Below are positions 21,157 to 30,445 of a DNA stretch of 34,093 nt, piece after piece. Within the stretch, counting starts at the first letter, position 1, and every line of letters begins with the position of its first letter. The position numbers and the translations under genes were made by a program. The notes below the pieces were generated by a model. It did no database searches, had not been told where the DNA came from, and saw nothing but the letters and a program-made list of their open reading frames with translations. The DNA is from a virus: positions 1 to 34,093 of the IMG/VR virus record IMGVR_UViG_3300047356_000483. One strand, written 5' to 3'.

Positions 21157-24100
21157 TATACTCTCCCAACCACTACTTCAACAATGCCACGTTCTGTATC
21201 ATCCTTGCTGCCTACTGCTTTACCAATGACCTGGCCAACACCTGGAGTATTATTTACAACAGCAAATCCCGGTATAGAACTTGTTACTAACATATCACCT
21301 GGTGCAACTTTACCTATTACTTTACATGGAACACGACCTTGTAACGCTAGTCCTACAACATGATCGCCTTCTAGTGCGCTGTTCATCAAGTGTGCTGGAT
21401 TAGTTGTAACAATACCGGCAACTCTGTGATCACCTTTTGTAGTTGTAATTGTTAATTCAGCGTCACCTCCAAATACTAAAACTGTTCCTGGTTCGTAACT
21501 TTCATCACCTAAATAGTTTTCTGCCAAGTCAGCGTATAGTGCTTCAGTAGCAGTACCATCAAATACTGTTGCGTAAACTGTATTCCATCTTGCGCCGCTC
21601 TTACCAAGATTATAAGTGTTGTTAGTGCCTGGGAACATAGCAAGTGCATCACTAGCAGTTTGGGCTCGTGCATTTGTGCTTAAAGAAATCCTTAATCCGT
21701 GACCCGAGTTTATCTGTAAGTTATCTCCTGTATCCATATCAATGCTATGATTGTTAAATTGGCCTTGGCTAATTGCTTCAAATAATAAACGTGAACCCCA
21801 GTTGAAAGTATCATCAATTTCTAATGCTGATGATATTTCAGACATACGATTTATGCCACTAATAGGACCTTGTCTATTCCATATTAGTCTGCCATACTTG
21901 CCTTGTGAGTATGTACTAGTAGTGGAATCAGTCATGGTTATTACTGGTACACCTTCTGGTGCCATGTTTATAGTTGGTGTATCAATTGTACTACTTACAG
22001 TTAAAATGTTTGTACTTGGATTGTAACTTACACCTGCATCAGTATACAAATTTTCTGCTGTAGCAGTGGAGTTATCACTATCTACAAACGTCATGTAATG
22101 TGTTGCATTAGTTGAACGCTGTACTGTATCAATAGTATCAGCACTAGCAGCATTACCAGTTGTATTAGCATTAATAGTACCTGGCAAGCTAATTGTAAGT
22201 GTACCGCTGCTTTCGCTTACACTAATTTCATTTGTTGTACCTGCAAATGTCATTGTACTACCTAAAGCTACTGCTGTGCTTGTACCGCCACTTGCTGCTA
22301 TTGTAATACTGCTGTTTGCTAGTTCTGCATTTGCAACGCCGCCTTCTTTGATTCTAACACGGCCAGTAGATACATTAGTGCCGCCGCCTATGTCATCGCT
22401 TTCAACTTCAAAGTTATTATCACTGAATGCTGCTAAACCAACAAAGCTCTGACCAACTTGTGGTGCAGTTCCGCCAATTCCGTTTGTTACATCATCTTCG
22501 TCGAATGTTCCTGCACGATTCATAAACAATTTAGCTTGTGTAATACCTTCGCCAAATGCTGTTGGTGTAAATACTTTTCCGTCATCAACAGTACCAGCTT
22601 GTATTAGTGTATCTATTTCATTTAAATTAGATGGATCATACGTAAATCCAATGTCACCTGTGACTGTTGCATTTTGGCTTAATTGAGCGCCCGATGCACC
22701 TTGTCCTGTAAACACAAGTATATCGCTTTGTATAGCTGATGTATTACCTGTTATTGTAACATCACCTATATCATTCAACTCATCGGTTTTGTCATTAACA
22801 TATCCAATCGTTGCAGCATCGTCAGCAACACTAGTATTAGGCTGTAAGTTTGTAATACGGTTATTATCCATATTCAACGTACCGACCATTGTGTCACCAG
22901 CTTTGTATATAAATCCACCACCGGACGGTATTACATCACTACTTGGAACTAGTTGTCCTTCTCTGTCTCTTCCTAGTCTACTGTTGATATAGCCTTCAAC
23001 TGCTGTTTGAGTCGGAACTGCATCGCCTTTGGCATCTGTAAATGTATCGTCACTGCTAAATTCGTTTACACGTACACCACGTTTAAAGCCAATACCGTCA
23101 ATGTTTGTAAGTACAAGTGCAGCGTTAAATGTAATAGCACCAGTACCTTGGTCAACTTCAAAGAATCTACCTACACGGAAGAAACCGTCTTGGTCTGTTA
23201 GTACAGCAAACACACGACCTTTATCACGTTCTTGTACTTGTGCTTTAGATTTGTTACCTGTACTGTCAATTGCATCACTAGATGTTACAGGTTCACTTAC
23301 AGGCTGTCCTAAGATACGCTCTGGATAGTTTGTAGCATTGTAACCACCTGTACCAATATCTAACATATCGTGACTTGTTGCACGACAGGTTGAAATATTA
23401 ACGGTAATTTCAACTGGTTCACCAGTTTCTAATCCTGCTTTTAGTGTTATTCCTCTTGCACTAACAAGTTCACTTCCTGTTCCTCCAGGAAAAGTGTTTA
23501 AACCAGTACCGCTTGCACCATTTACAATATTAGTAGCGTGATCTGTAAACTCAATTACAGCAAATTGATTTCCTGTACTTGTGTTTGTATGTTCACTGTA
23601 TCCTGTAATTTTAAATGCTTTACCGCCCCAAGTAAAAATCATATCCTGTGTATCTAAACGTGCTTCGTCGACTGTCGAAATTCTGTTTATAGCAATTTGA
23701 GTATCTCCTGCACTTGCGCCTAGTGTTTTTGCACCGGCAGCACCTGGAATAGCAGGACTTATATTTGCATCATTGTCGGCTAAAGCAAGGGCATCTTGAT
23801 CAAGATTTAAGTCTAAGTAATCATAATTACTGTCAAACGTGATAACACTTTGATTTGCTGCAACTACTTTTCCTGCTGTAATAGTTCTACCAAAACCAAT
23901 TGTCCTGTATGTTACTGATCCATTTGGATCTCCTGCAAATACAAGAGCAGTACTTGGACGAGTTGGAACACTTACTACACCGTCCATTACAAAGTTTTGT
24001 TTGTGTCTAAACACAATCGGAGTGTCGTGAGCAGTTTCGTATTGTAAGCCGTTTTCTGCTGTGCCTTCAATACCAGTACCTAAATTAAACTTCCAAATTT

Positions 24101-27100
24101 TGTTATCAATTACCGCAGTGTTACTATCAGTAACTGCTGTACCTGTAATAGTAGCGCCTGTAATTGTTCCACTGTCAACTTCACTAACAGTAATAGTAAC
24201 ATTGTTAGCTGGTGTTGCACCACCTAAGTCTGCGCCAACTACTGTAAATGTATCTGAAACACTATAACCACTGCCTCCTGCTGTAACTGTTACGTTATAT
24301 CCACTTGATGTTGTCTTGCCAATTCTAAATGAAGCACTTGTACCACTAGCTGCGGTTGTATAGTTTACTTCACCGCCACTGGCTTCTGCTTGATACGAAC
24401 TTATGTATAGATTTGGATCTGTTGAATTGGTAACTTCGTATGGTTGATATACATCATCGGCTCTGTGATAAATTTCAATTTCACTTACATTCAGCGGATC
24501 TCCACTTAAATCATATGCATATACAACTAGATCGCCTGCTTCACTAAAGGCATCCATTAATTTAACAAATGCTGGAGTGTTAGCTGCACCTGCGGATGCT
24601 GTTCCATCTACATACGTGCCTGTTGCTGCTGCTACGGCTGTTGCTCCAAATCTTATACCATTAGTTGCTGTCGTATTCCATATACCGTTTACAGTGCTTA
24701 ACACATGTACATCTCTACCACTGTTTGAAATAAAGCTAACTTCTGCTACTGCGGTAGTATTATCCTGGTATATAAAATCGCCTACACTAACATTACTACT
24801 TACATCTCCAGTAAATCTTACTTGATACTGTGCTTGGAAAGTTTTACATGGAAATACCATGTCTTGGTTGAGTGTTGCATCCTGTGGAATCTCATCTGGA
24901 TCTGCACCTTCTGAAACAAGTCCGTATATACCATAACTGTTGTTACCTGTAAGTGAACGAATTTGCGAACCATTGGCTGCAATGTAACCAGTGTGACAGT
25001 AATATGTAAACACACTAACAAGTTCTGATAGTGCGTTGTTTGTAGCAATAACACCATACCCGTTGTCGTTTAACTGTGTGTAGTCGTTTGCAAGCATTGA
25101 GCGGTTACCGCCACTTTGCATAAAGATATCTGCTGGTAAGGAACCTGACCATCCTGTTCCTGCTACCACTGTTCTTACATCACCGCCACTTACATATGCA
25201 CTAACTTCTGAAACTAATACTGGATCAGTTAGTGCTGAATCTCTATAGACAGTAAATGATGTTGCAACTGTGTTTCCTACATAGTAGGTGTTGCTGTTTA
25301 ACTCAGTAGTACCATTTACATTTGTAATTATTATTTGTTGTGCATTGTTTAGTCCGTGTGCGCTGCTGAATTCTAATACAACATTAGTACCAGTTAAATT
25401 AATACTTTGAATAGAGTTCTCAACAGGATCAGGAGCATTACTATCTTCATCTAAAATTAGAACCGCAGTACCCGCTGATTGATTGTAATTTTCAATAGCA
25501 TTAACTTGATAACGAATTCCTCCAACGTAAAATGGAAATGGCGTTTGTGGTTTGCGTATGAACAAACCGTGATCTGCCGGGCTAGATACCGATAGCCTAA
25601 ATACATTACTATTGTTTAAACCTGTGATAGTTGCAGGCATATTACCTGCATATCCGTCAATGTACATGCCGCCAGCAAATACTTTGTCAGTTCCTTGGCT
25701 TTGAGAAAAACTACTACATGTCTGCGCATAAGGCGAACGTGTTAGTATTTGTCCAGTTGGATCGAGGACCATCATAAATCCTCCATGCTTTTGACATGTA
25801 ACGTTTCTTACGATAGTATTGTCATTACATAAGAATACATCCATTTTGTTATTATCTTTTGCAGGATTATAAGCGGAATTATCTAATCCAAATGCTACAC
25901 AATCTACTAATGCATCTGCATTGGTGTTACTAGCTGCTTCTGGAGGTAAGTCAACGTCAGTAGTCACTGATATTGATCCTAATGTAGTATAAGATACACC
26001 ACCGGCGCCATTGTCCCAGATATATTCAAATAAAACCTTCAGTTGTTGTATTGCTGCTTTGGTTTGTGCTTCTTGTCCTGTTACAGCAGCCCCACTAGCA
26101 TAAAACCCTTGGTTAACTAATGTAGCTTCTCTTCCACCGTTGTCTAAATCTAAAATTATACCATCTATAATAAATCCTAAATCTCTGCGGCACTTTGATT
26201 CGTCGTAAGTAAATCCTGCCCAAATACCTGTTCCGATTGCAACCTGAGCTGTGATATATTGTATTGTTTCTTCTATAGCATAACTTTTATTTTTATATAA
26301 TAAATCGCCAGCATTTTTAAAAGCACCAGGATTAGCTGCGCCATCTGTTCCAATATTTTGTACTGCACTTGGGTCTGTTATATAATGACGTCCGTAAAAT
26401 CCTGTTTCGGTAGTAGCAGGATTTGGATGTGTAAATGCTAATCCGCCTGTTGCAGTGGTTATACCATCAACAGAACCTGATCTATAAAAATATGTATTTG
26501 CCCATTTACTTTGAGATTGTCCACGTTTTGGACGTATAACAGTTCTTCTAAATTCGTCGCCTTTTATCGAAACATTTTCTGGTATACGAATTGGCATATG
26601 CTCGTCATATATACCAGATTCAACTCTTATACTAATTTGGTTATTTTGTGTTTTGTTACCAAATTCCAGTTCTTCGCCGACTATAAATTCAATTGGTTCT
26701 AGTAATTTTAAACTAAAATCATCAGTTGCACCGTTGGCAAAAGTATAGTCTATAATTTCAGCTACGGCACCTGATTGTTTACCCTTGACTATTTTTCCTG
26801 CTCTAATATCTCTATTAGCAGTGTTGCCTTGCTCTAAACCAATGTTACCATTTGTGATTTGTAGTGCATAATAATCACCAGTTTCAGATAGTGCTACTTC
26901 TGCTGTATTAGGATCTAAGAATGAAATTACATCATCAAAACGGCTTTCTATTGCTGTTCTATAGTTTGCAGGTATGCCCTCAGTTATCGCTGCTGATATT
27001 AGTGTGGTTTTTGCATATTCTATTCCTGCAACTGTTTCTGTGTTTTGATTTACTCTAGCAATATTAGCACTTGGATTAGCATAATATCTTAAACCGGCCC

Positions 27101-28343
27101 AGCGTGATAGATAATTTTGCTGTAAATCGCCTAGAATATCTAATCTTACACTGTCAATTATTAAACCTACATCTCTAGCACACAGATCTACATTATAAGT
27201 AAACCCTGGATAAGTTGTTGTAATATAATTAGTGGTAGATTCTGCCACATCATCTCTTAGAGTAGCAAGTAAAGCTGCTGTTGCTAATGCATCTGCACCC
27301 GCATTTGAAACTGCTGGTGTGCCTGTTACTTTACCCGGAATACTATTACCGCCACTTAGGTAACTCATTGTTTGCACATAAGGACCAGGCTCAAATGGTG
27401 TGCCTCTTATAATACCTTCTGCTGCTTCACATGCTGCTGCAATAGTTCTATATGCATAACTTAATGCACGACCTTCTTTACCTGCAGGTGTTTTAGCTTG
27501 TGAATCGTCGCCTTGTGTGCTTACAAATAAATTTGTACTACTTGCAAAACTAGTATTGTCAACGTAGTATTTTGTTGCGGCTTGTAAATCTTCAGGACCA
27601 GTTGGTGTGCCTGCTCCAGATAATGCTCCAGGATGGTCGTGTAAAAATAGTGCATCATCCATTGTTCTGTTTGCTACACTACCAGCTCTTGTTATAACTT
27701 CTTGTGTTTGTGGAACTTGTGTACCTGTGTTAGGAGTATTAGATACAGTTAAGGCTCCAGTGATACCTAAGTTTCCGGTCATTGCATCGCCAGTAACGTT
27801 TACATAATTACTATCAGCATATCCTTTACTAATAACTAGATTATCTTCTGTAATAACGCCACTGCTAGTTCCATGTGTTGCATTGTATTGTGCTACTAAG
27901 TCAGCAGTATTGTTGACAAGAGAATTATTAATTGCTGTTGTGTAGCCTATTACAGCACCAGCAGCAAGTTCTGACGTTAAAACAGGCTTACTATCTTGGC
28001 TAAGTCTTGTATTAATTGCTCTTATTTTTATTTGTCTTGCATCATCATCAAAACTAAACGCCACTGTGTTATTTGGATCAGTTGCATCATTAGTTCCAGC
28101 ATCTGAAACTAGTTCAAAAAATTCAACTCCTAGTCCGTCGCCTTTTGAGAATACAACACGGTTTTCGTTACCAGCATAGTCAGTTGGTGTATCATCTAGG
28201 TTAAGAAAACTAATGTTTCCGCCTTGTCCAAATACAGCATAAAGTTCTGTAAAGTTATTATTTACTTTACGAAAACTTTCACGTATACTATCACCTGTGC
28301 CGTCATTGCCCTCAACACCAATATCAACTTCTCTTCTTGCCAT
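21156..28343 (-). CDS. Giant tail-fibre/structural protein (2395 aa)
   Basis: Predicted long fibre or baseplate protein. Residues 1-38 hold the module VEGNDGTGDSIRESF and KVNNNFTELYAVFG. DAMTGNLGITGALTV near 186 and a later GDTMVGTLNMDNNRITNL are fibre-shaft motifs. Residues 571-608 (ending IPENVSIKGDEFRRTVI) resemble a pectate-lyase-like beta-helix opening. A repeated unit with YxxxxCxRDxGxIID occurs near 383-397 and 713-727. A middle segment holds NGSQIRSLTGNNSYGIYGLV, frequent in marine phage fibres. The last 127 residues (DLAENYLGDESYEPGTVLVF to the end) form a distinct globular C-terminal domain common on phage fibre proteins. GGAG precedes the ATG. The gene follows the IscA-like gene in the same late unit. 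Exact T4 counterpart unknown. Confidence 0.88.
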   Translation of the reverse strand: MARREVDIGVEGNDGTGDSIRESFRKVNNNFTELYAVFGQGGNISFLNLDDTPTDYAGNENRVVFSKGDGLGVEFFELVSDAGTNDATDPNNTVAFSFDDDARQIKIRAINTRLSQDSKPVLTSELAAGAVIGYTTAINNSLVNNTADLVAQYNATHGTSSGVITEDNLVISKGYADSNYVNVTGDAMTGNLGITGALTVSNTPNTGTQVPQTQEVITRAGSVANRTMDDALFLHDHPGALSGAGTPTGPEDLQAATKYYVDNTSFASSTNLFVSTQGDDSQAKTPAGKEGRALSYAYRTIAAACEAAEGIIRGTPFEPGPYVQTMSYLSGGNSIPGKVTGTPAVSNAGADALATAALLATLRDDVAESTTNYITTTYPGFTYNVDLCARDVGLIIDSVRLDILGDLQQNYLSRWAGLRYYANPSANIARVNQNTETVAGIEYAKTTLISAAITEGIPANYRTAIESRFDDVISFLDPNTAEVALSETGDYYALQITNGNIGLEQGNTANRDIRAGKIVKGKQSGAVAEIIDYTFANGATDDFSLKLLEPIEFIVGEELEFGNKTQNNQISIRVESGIYDEHMPIRIPENVSIKGDEFRRTVIRPKRGQSQSKWANTYFYRSGSVDGITTATGGLAFTHPNPATTETGFYGRHYITDPSAVQNIGTDGAANPGAFKNAGDLLYKNKSYAIEETIQYITAQVAIGTGIWAGFTYDESKCRRDLGFIIDGIILDLDNGGREATLVNQGFYASGAAVTGQEAQTKAAIQQLKVLFEYIWDNGAGGVSYTTLGSISVTTDVDLPPEAASNTNADALVDCVAFGLDNSAYNPAKDNNKMDVFLCNDNTIVRNVTCQKHGGFMMVLDPTGQILTRSPYAQTCSSFSQSQGTDKVFAGGMYIDGYAGNMPATITGLNNSNVFRLSVSSPADHGLFIRKPQTPFPFYVGGIRYQVNAIENYNQSAGTAVLILDEDSNAPDPVENSIQSINLTGTNVVLEFSSAHGLNNAQQIIITNVNGTTELNSNTYYVGNTVATSFTVYRDSALTDPVLVSEVSAYVSGGDVRTVVAGTGWSGSLPADIFMQSGGNRSMLANDYTQLNDNGYGVIATNNALSELVSVFTYYCHTGYIAANGSQIRSLTGNNSYGIYGLVSEGADPDEIPQDATLNQDMVFPCKTFQAQYQVRFTGDVSSNVSVGDFIYQDNTTAVAEVSFISNSGRDVHVLSTVNGIWNTTATNGIRFGATAVAAATGTYVDGTASAGAANTPAFVKLMDAFSEAGDLVVYAYDLSGDPLNVSEIEIYHRADDVYQPYEVTNSTDPNLYISSYQAEASGGEVNYTTAASGTSASFRIGKTTSSGYNVTVTAGGSGYSVSDTFTVVGADLGGATPANNVTITVSEVDSGTITGATITGTAVTDSNTAVIDNKIWKFNLGTGIEGTAENGLQYETAHDTPIVFRHKQNFVMDGVVSVPTRPSTALVFAGDPNGSVTYRTIGFGRTITAGKVVAANQSVITFDSNYDYLDLNLDQDALALADNDANISPAIPGAAGAKTLGASAGDTQIAINRISTVDEARLDTQDMIFTWGGKAFKITGYSEHTNTSTGNQFAVIEFTDHATNIVNGASGTGLNTFPGGTGSELVSARGITLKAGLETGEPVEITVNISTCRATSHDMLDIGTGGYNATNYPERILGQPVSEPVTSSDAIDSTGNKSKAQVQERDKGRVFAVLTDQDGFFRVGRFFEVDQGTGAITFNAALVLTNIDGIGFKRGVRVNEFSSDDTFTDAKGDAVPTQTAVEGYINSRLGRDREGQLVPSSDVIPSGGGFIYKAGDTMVGTLNMDNNRITNLQPNTSVADDAATIGYVNDKTDELNDIGDVTITGNTSAIQSDILVFTGQGASGAQLSQNATVTGDIGFTYDPSNLNEIDTLIQAGTVDDGKVFTPTAFGEGITQAKLFMNRAGTFDEDDVTNGIGGTAPQVGQSFVGLAAFSDNNFEVESDDIGGGTNVSTGRVRIKEGGVANAELANSSITIAASGGTSTAVALGSTMTFAGTTNEISVSESSGTLTISLPGTINANTTGNAASADTIDTVQRSTNATHYMTFVDSDNSTATAENLYTDAGVSYNPSTNILTVSSTIDTPTINMAPEGVPVITMTDSTTSTYSQGKYGRLIWNRQGPISGINRMSEISSALEIDDTFNWGSRLLFEAISQGQFNNHSIDMDTGDNLQINSGHGLRISLSTNARAQTASDALAMFPGTNNTYNLGKSGARWNTVYATVFDGTATEALYADLAENYLGDESYEPGTVLVFGGDAELTITTTKGDHRVAGIVTTNPAHLMNSALEGDHVVGLALQGRVPCKVIGKVAPGDMLVTSSIPGFAVVNNTPGVGQVIGKAVGSKDDTERGIVEVVVGRV

Positions 28344-28354
28344 TTTTTACTCCA

Positions 28355-28720
28355 TTATATAGCCGGTATGGCCAATTTATCCATATCGAAATTTACACTC
28401 ACACCACAACCACATGCTGACTGAGCGTTAGGATTTTTAATCTCAAAGTTAGAACCAACTAGACTCTTTACATAGTCAACTTCAGTTCCTATTAAAAACA
28501 TTAAACTATGTGCGCCAACTACAAAAGCCGAACCGTTCGCAGTTTTAACTACTTCGTCATCGTCTTGTAAATCTGTTGGACTTGTAATTGTACCCCATTC
28601 GTATTCAAAGCCAGCACATCCTCCGCCTTTTATGTTAAGAGTAATGCCGTAGCACTCGTTTTCTTTACTTAAAAGGTCAATTTGTTTCTCTGCTGCTTGG
28701 GTTAGTGTACACATTGCCAT
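28355..28720 (-). CDS. A-type iron-sulfur carrier protein (IscA/ErpA/HesB family)
   Basis: Predicted Fe-S cluster carrier that delivers [2Fe-2S] or [4Fe-4S] clusters to apo-enzymes. The three invariant cysteines are present: Cys35 in GGGCAGFEY and Cys103, Cys105 in SACGCGVSVNF. Length 121 aa is usual. The ATG at 28720 has AGGAGA about eight bases upstream and a GATAAATAC late promoter 17-26 bases upstream. It is the first gene of the fibre block, only 11 bases before the giant fibre gene, so it should be made late, together with virion proteins. Possible clients in this window are the ferredoxin and the radical SAM protein. Confidence 0.92.
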   Translation of the reverse strand: MAMCTLTQAAEKQIDLLSKENECYGITLNIKGGGCAGFEYEWGTITSPTDLQDDDEVVKTANGSAFVVGAHSLMFLIGTEVDYVKSLVGSNFEIKNPNAQSACGCGVSVNFDMDKLAIPAI

Positions 28721-28736
28721 TATTTGTTCTCCTACT

Positions 28737-28746
28737 CGTATTTATC
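28737..28746 (-). promoter_or_regulatory. T4-like late promoter motif GATAAATACG
   Basis: Minus-strand GATAAATAC, 17-26 bases before the IscA-like start. It is the most upstream late motif of the fibre block and probably the main late start for IscA and the 2395-aa fibre. It lies in the 59-base divergent gap shared with the plus-strand sulfotransferase gene; that strand has TATAAT at 28756-28761 without a recognisable -35 box. Confidence 0.65.
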
Positions 28747-28779
28747 GTTGCTTTTTATAATCTTAATGTAAATATAGTT

Positions 28780-29562
28780 ATGAATAAGAATATAATTGTA
28801 ATTTGTTTTGGTAGAAGTGGTTCTACAAATTTACTAGATGCGTTTGTTGAAAACGACAATCTAAACTACATTAATGCTGCTGAAATATTTTGCAGAGGAC
28901 GAATGTTTGATATAATACCTACAGAAAAAAAGAATTTTACATTCTTAAAAGCATCGCATTACGAAGAAAAAGCAACATTTGAAAAACAATATTCGGTGTT
29001 GAATCAATACAATACCCAAGACAAACCTATAATATTTAAAATGTGGGTAGGTTGGCACTTACATTATATTCAAGAACCATTTTACAAAGAGTTTATAGAA
29101 AATAGTCATGTAATATTATTATTTAGAAAAGATATAGTTGCACAAGGTATTAGTGGTTTTATGACTAATCATGCTCTTAGTAGTTTACGAAATGTAAAAA
29201 AAATAAATTGTGATCCATTTCCTCTTGAAATTGATTATCAAAGAGACATTGAATGGAAAATTCAACAATTAGAAAATTTTGTTAAAAATGTACCTGTAAT
29301 TGACAATTTAATAATCAGTGAAGATATTTTTAACAAGGATTCTTGCATAGAACAACTTCGTAGCACTTATGGAATAGATTTTTATAAAAGAAATCAAACT
29401 AATCCTGATTATTTAAAAAAAGAACTTATTACAAATTATAACGAAATACAAGCACAAATGATAAAGTTGAGATATGTAAGTCGTTATACAGTTGCTACTA
29501 ATAAACTACGTTTGATTGCAAAAAATAAAAGGATAATTAAAAACGTAATAGGAAAATTATAA
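28780..29562 (+). CDS. Sulfotransferase-like protein A (260 aa)
   Basis: Predicted PAPS-dependent sulfotransferase fold; the acceptor is unknown. The 5'-phosphosulfate loop is CFGRSGSTNLLDAF at 9-22 and the 3'-phosphate motif is VILLFRKDIVAQGIS at 111-125 (Arg116, Ser125). The C-terminus is basic (KLRLIAKNKRIIKNVIGK). I start at the ATG at 28780, since the frame upstream of it is only antisense to the IscA gene. There is no good ribosome site, and a TATAAT at 28756-28761 would give a very short leader. High Lys/Asn and AT content are more extreme than in the conserved genes, which suggests an accessory island. A targeted carbohydrate or small molecule is as likely as a protein. Confidence 0.78.
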   Translation: MNKNIIVICFGRSGSTNLLDAFVENDNLNYINAAEIFCRGRMFDIIPTEKKNFTFLKASHYEEKATFEKQYSVLNQYNTQDKPIIFKMWVGWHLHYIQEPFYKEFIENSHVILLFRKDIVAQGISGFMTNHALSSLRNVKKINCDPFPLEIDYQRDIEWKIQQLENFVKNVPVIDNLIISEDIFNKDSCIEQLRSTYGIDFYKRNQTNPDYLKKELITNYNEIQAQMIKLRYVSRYTVATNKLRLIAKNKRIIKNVIGKL

Positions 29563-29849
29563 TGTTTATTAAAGAATACCTAATTGATACATGGCATATG
29601 CGCCGTAGCAAACTTGGAAAACAACATACATACAATCGTAAAAAAACAATGTGTTTATTTAGATGCGATAGTTGCGATGACGAATTTACAAGAGAACGAG
29701 GAAGTATGGATCCAAAAAGATTAAGTAATAATTACTTTCATGTTTGTGAGAACTGTGATGCAAAACGCTTTGCACAAAAGAAAGGCGTAGATAAAAAGAA
29801 AGTATGGAGTATGAGTGCTAGTAGTGGCATTTCAATAAGTAAAATTTAA
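29562..29849 (+). CDS. Zinc-ribbon protein (95 aa)
   Basis: Predicted zinc-binding protein: Cys35-x-x-Cys38 in RCDSCDDEF and Cys62-x-x-Cys65 in VCENCDAKRF form a four-Cys ribbon, with basic stretches on both sides. Similar small proteins in marine phages are sometimes called HNH-like or zinc-finger, but no HNH histidines are visible here. Its ATG overlaps the sulfotransferase A stop as TAATG, so the two are translated together. It ends four bases into the convergent sulfotransferase B gene. Probable DNA or RNA binding; function unknown. Confidence 0.7.
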   Translation: MFIKEYLIDTWHMRRSKLGKQHTYNRKKTMCLFRCDSCDDEFTRERGSMDPKRLSNNYFHVCENCDAKRFAQKKGVDKKKVWSMSASSGISISKI

Positions 29850-30445
29850 TAATACTTTCTTTTATAAAAATATGTAATTTCTTTTATGAGCTTTTTATCA
29901 TAGTCACTTAAAATAATGTCCTGTGGTTCTGTTTGATTGGTATGCGGTATTACAATATCTTTTGTATCAAAATAATAACCAAGCCATTTTTGCAATAAAT
30001 CTAAATTTTCTAATTTGAATACTCTTACATCTTTATATTTTTCAAAATGCTTGTTAGGTGTTATTCCGCAATGCCACCACCAGTCTCCCCAATCTTCTCT
30101 TTCGTAACGCAAATGAGTATAAGTGTTTAAAGGGTTTCTGATTAGTTCTAAATGTTCAGTGATACTCAAAGTATAATTTCTACGCTGTGCAAACATTCTA
30201 TATCCACTAAGAATCCAATCAACTGGTTCTCTTATTACAGTGAATACTTTGTAACCGTTAGGAATTAATAGATTAGTATCGTTAGGATGCTGCGGATTTT
30301 TTACTGGCAACTCCCAATTGTCTAACTTTTGTAAATATTCGCAAACACTACAACCGCCACATTTAGGCAAAAATAAGTATACCAGTTGTTTATTGTGATT
30401 TACAATACTTTGATAATGTTTTATTCTGCTTTCCAAATTGTCCAA
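29846..30445 (-). CDS. Sulfotransferase-like protein B (199 aa)
   Basis: Predicted sulfotransferase family member different from protein A. The P-loop-like 5' motif is LFLPKCGGCSVCEYL at 24-38 (family form PKxGGTS; Thr replaced by Cys32) and the 3'-phosphate motif is FTVIREPVDWILSGYRMF at 68-85 (Arg72, Ser80), which is well conserved. It is short, with the C-terminal acceptor region reduced. The start is ATG at 30445, inside the end of the membrane miniprotein gene. Very AT-rich and Lys/Tyr-rich. Convergent to the sulfotransferase A/zinc-ribbon pair with a four-base overlap. Confidence 0.75.
   Translation of the reverse strand: MDNLESRIKHYQSIVNHNKQLVYLFLPKCGGCSVCEYLQKLDNWELPVKNPQHPNDTNLLIPNGYKVFTVIREPVDWILSGYRMFAQRRNYTLSITEHLELIRNPLNTYTHLRYEREDWGDWWWHCGITPNKHFEKYKDVRVFKLENLDLLQKWLGYYFDTKDIVIPHTNQTEPQDIILSDYDKKLIKEITYFYKRKYY

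Noticed and set aside
26268-26290. ATGCTATA-like early promoter motif inside the 2395-aa fibre gene
   Set aside because: No TTGACA at 17 bp and no gene start downstream.
28705-28779. N-terminal extension of sulfotransferase A back to 28705 with a hydrophobic segment
   Set aside because: The extension is antisense to the IscA 5' end and covers the divergent promoter region; the P-loop protein starts naturally at MNKNIIVICFGRSGS (28780).
28756-28779. TATAAT upstream of sulfotransferase A as a promoter
   Set aside because: The -10 is perfect, but no -35 is recognisable at 16-18 bp and the sequence is very AT-rich; kept only as a remark.
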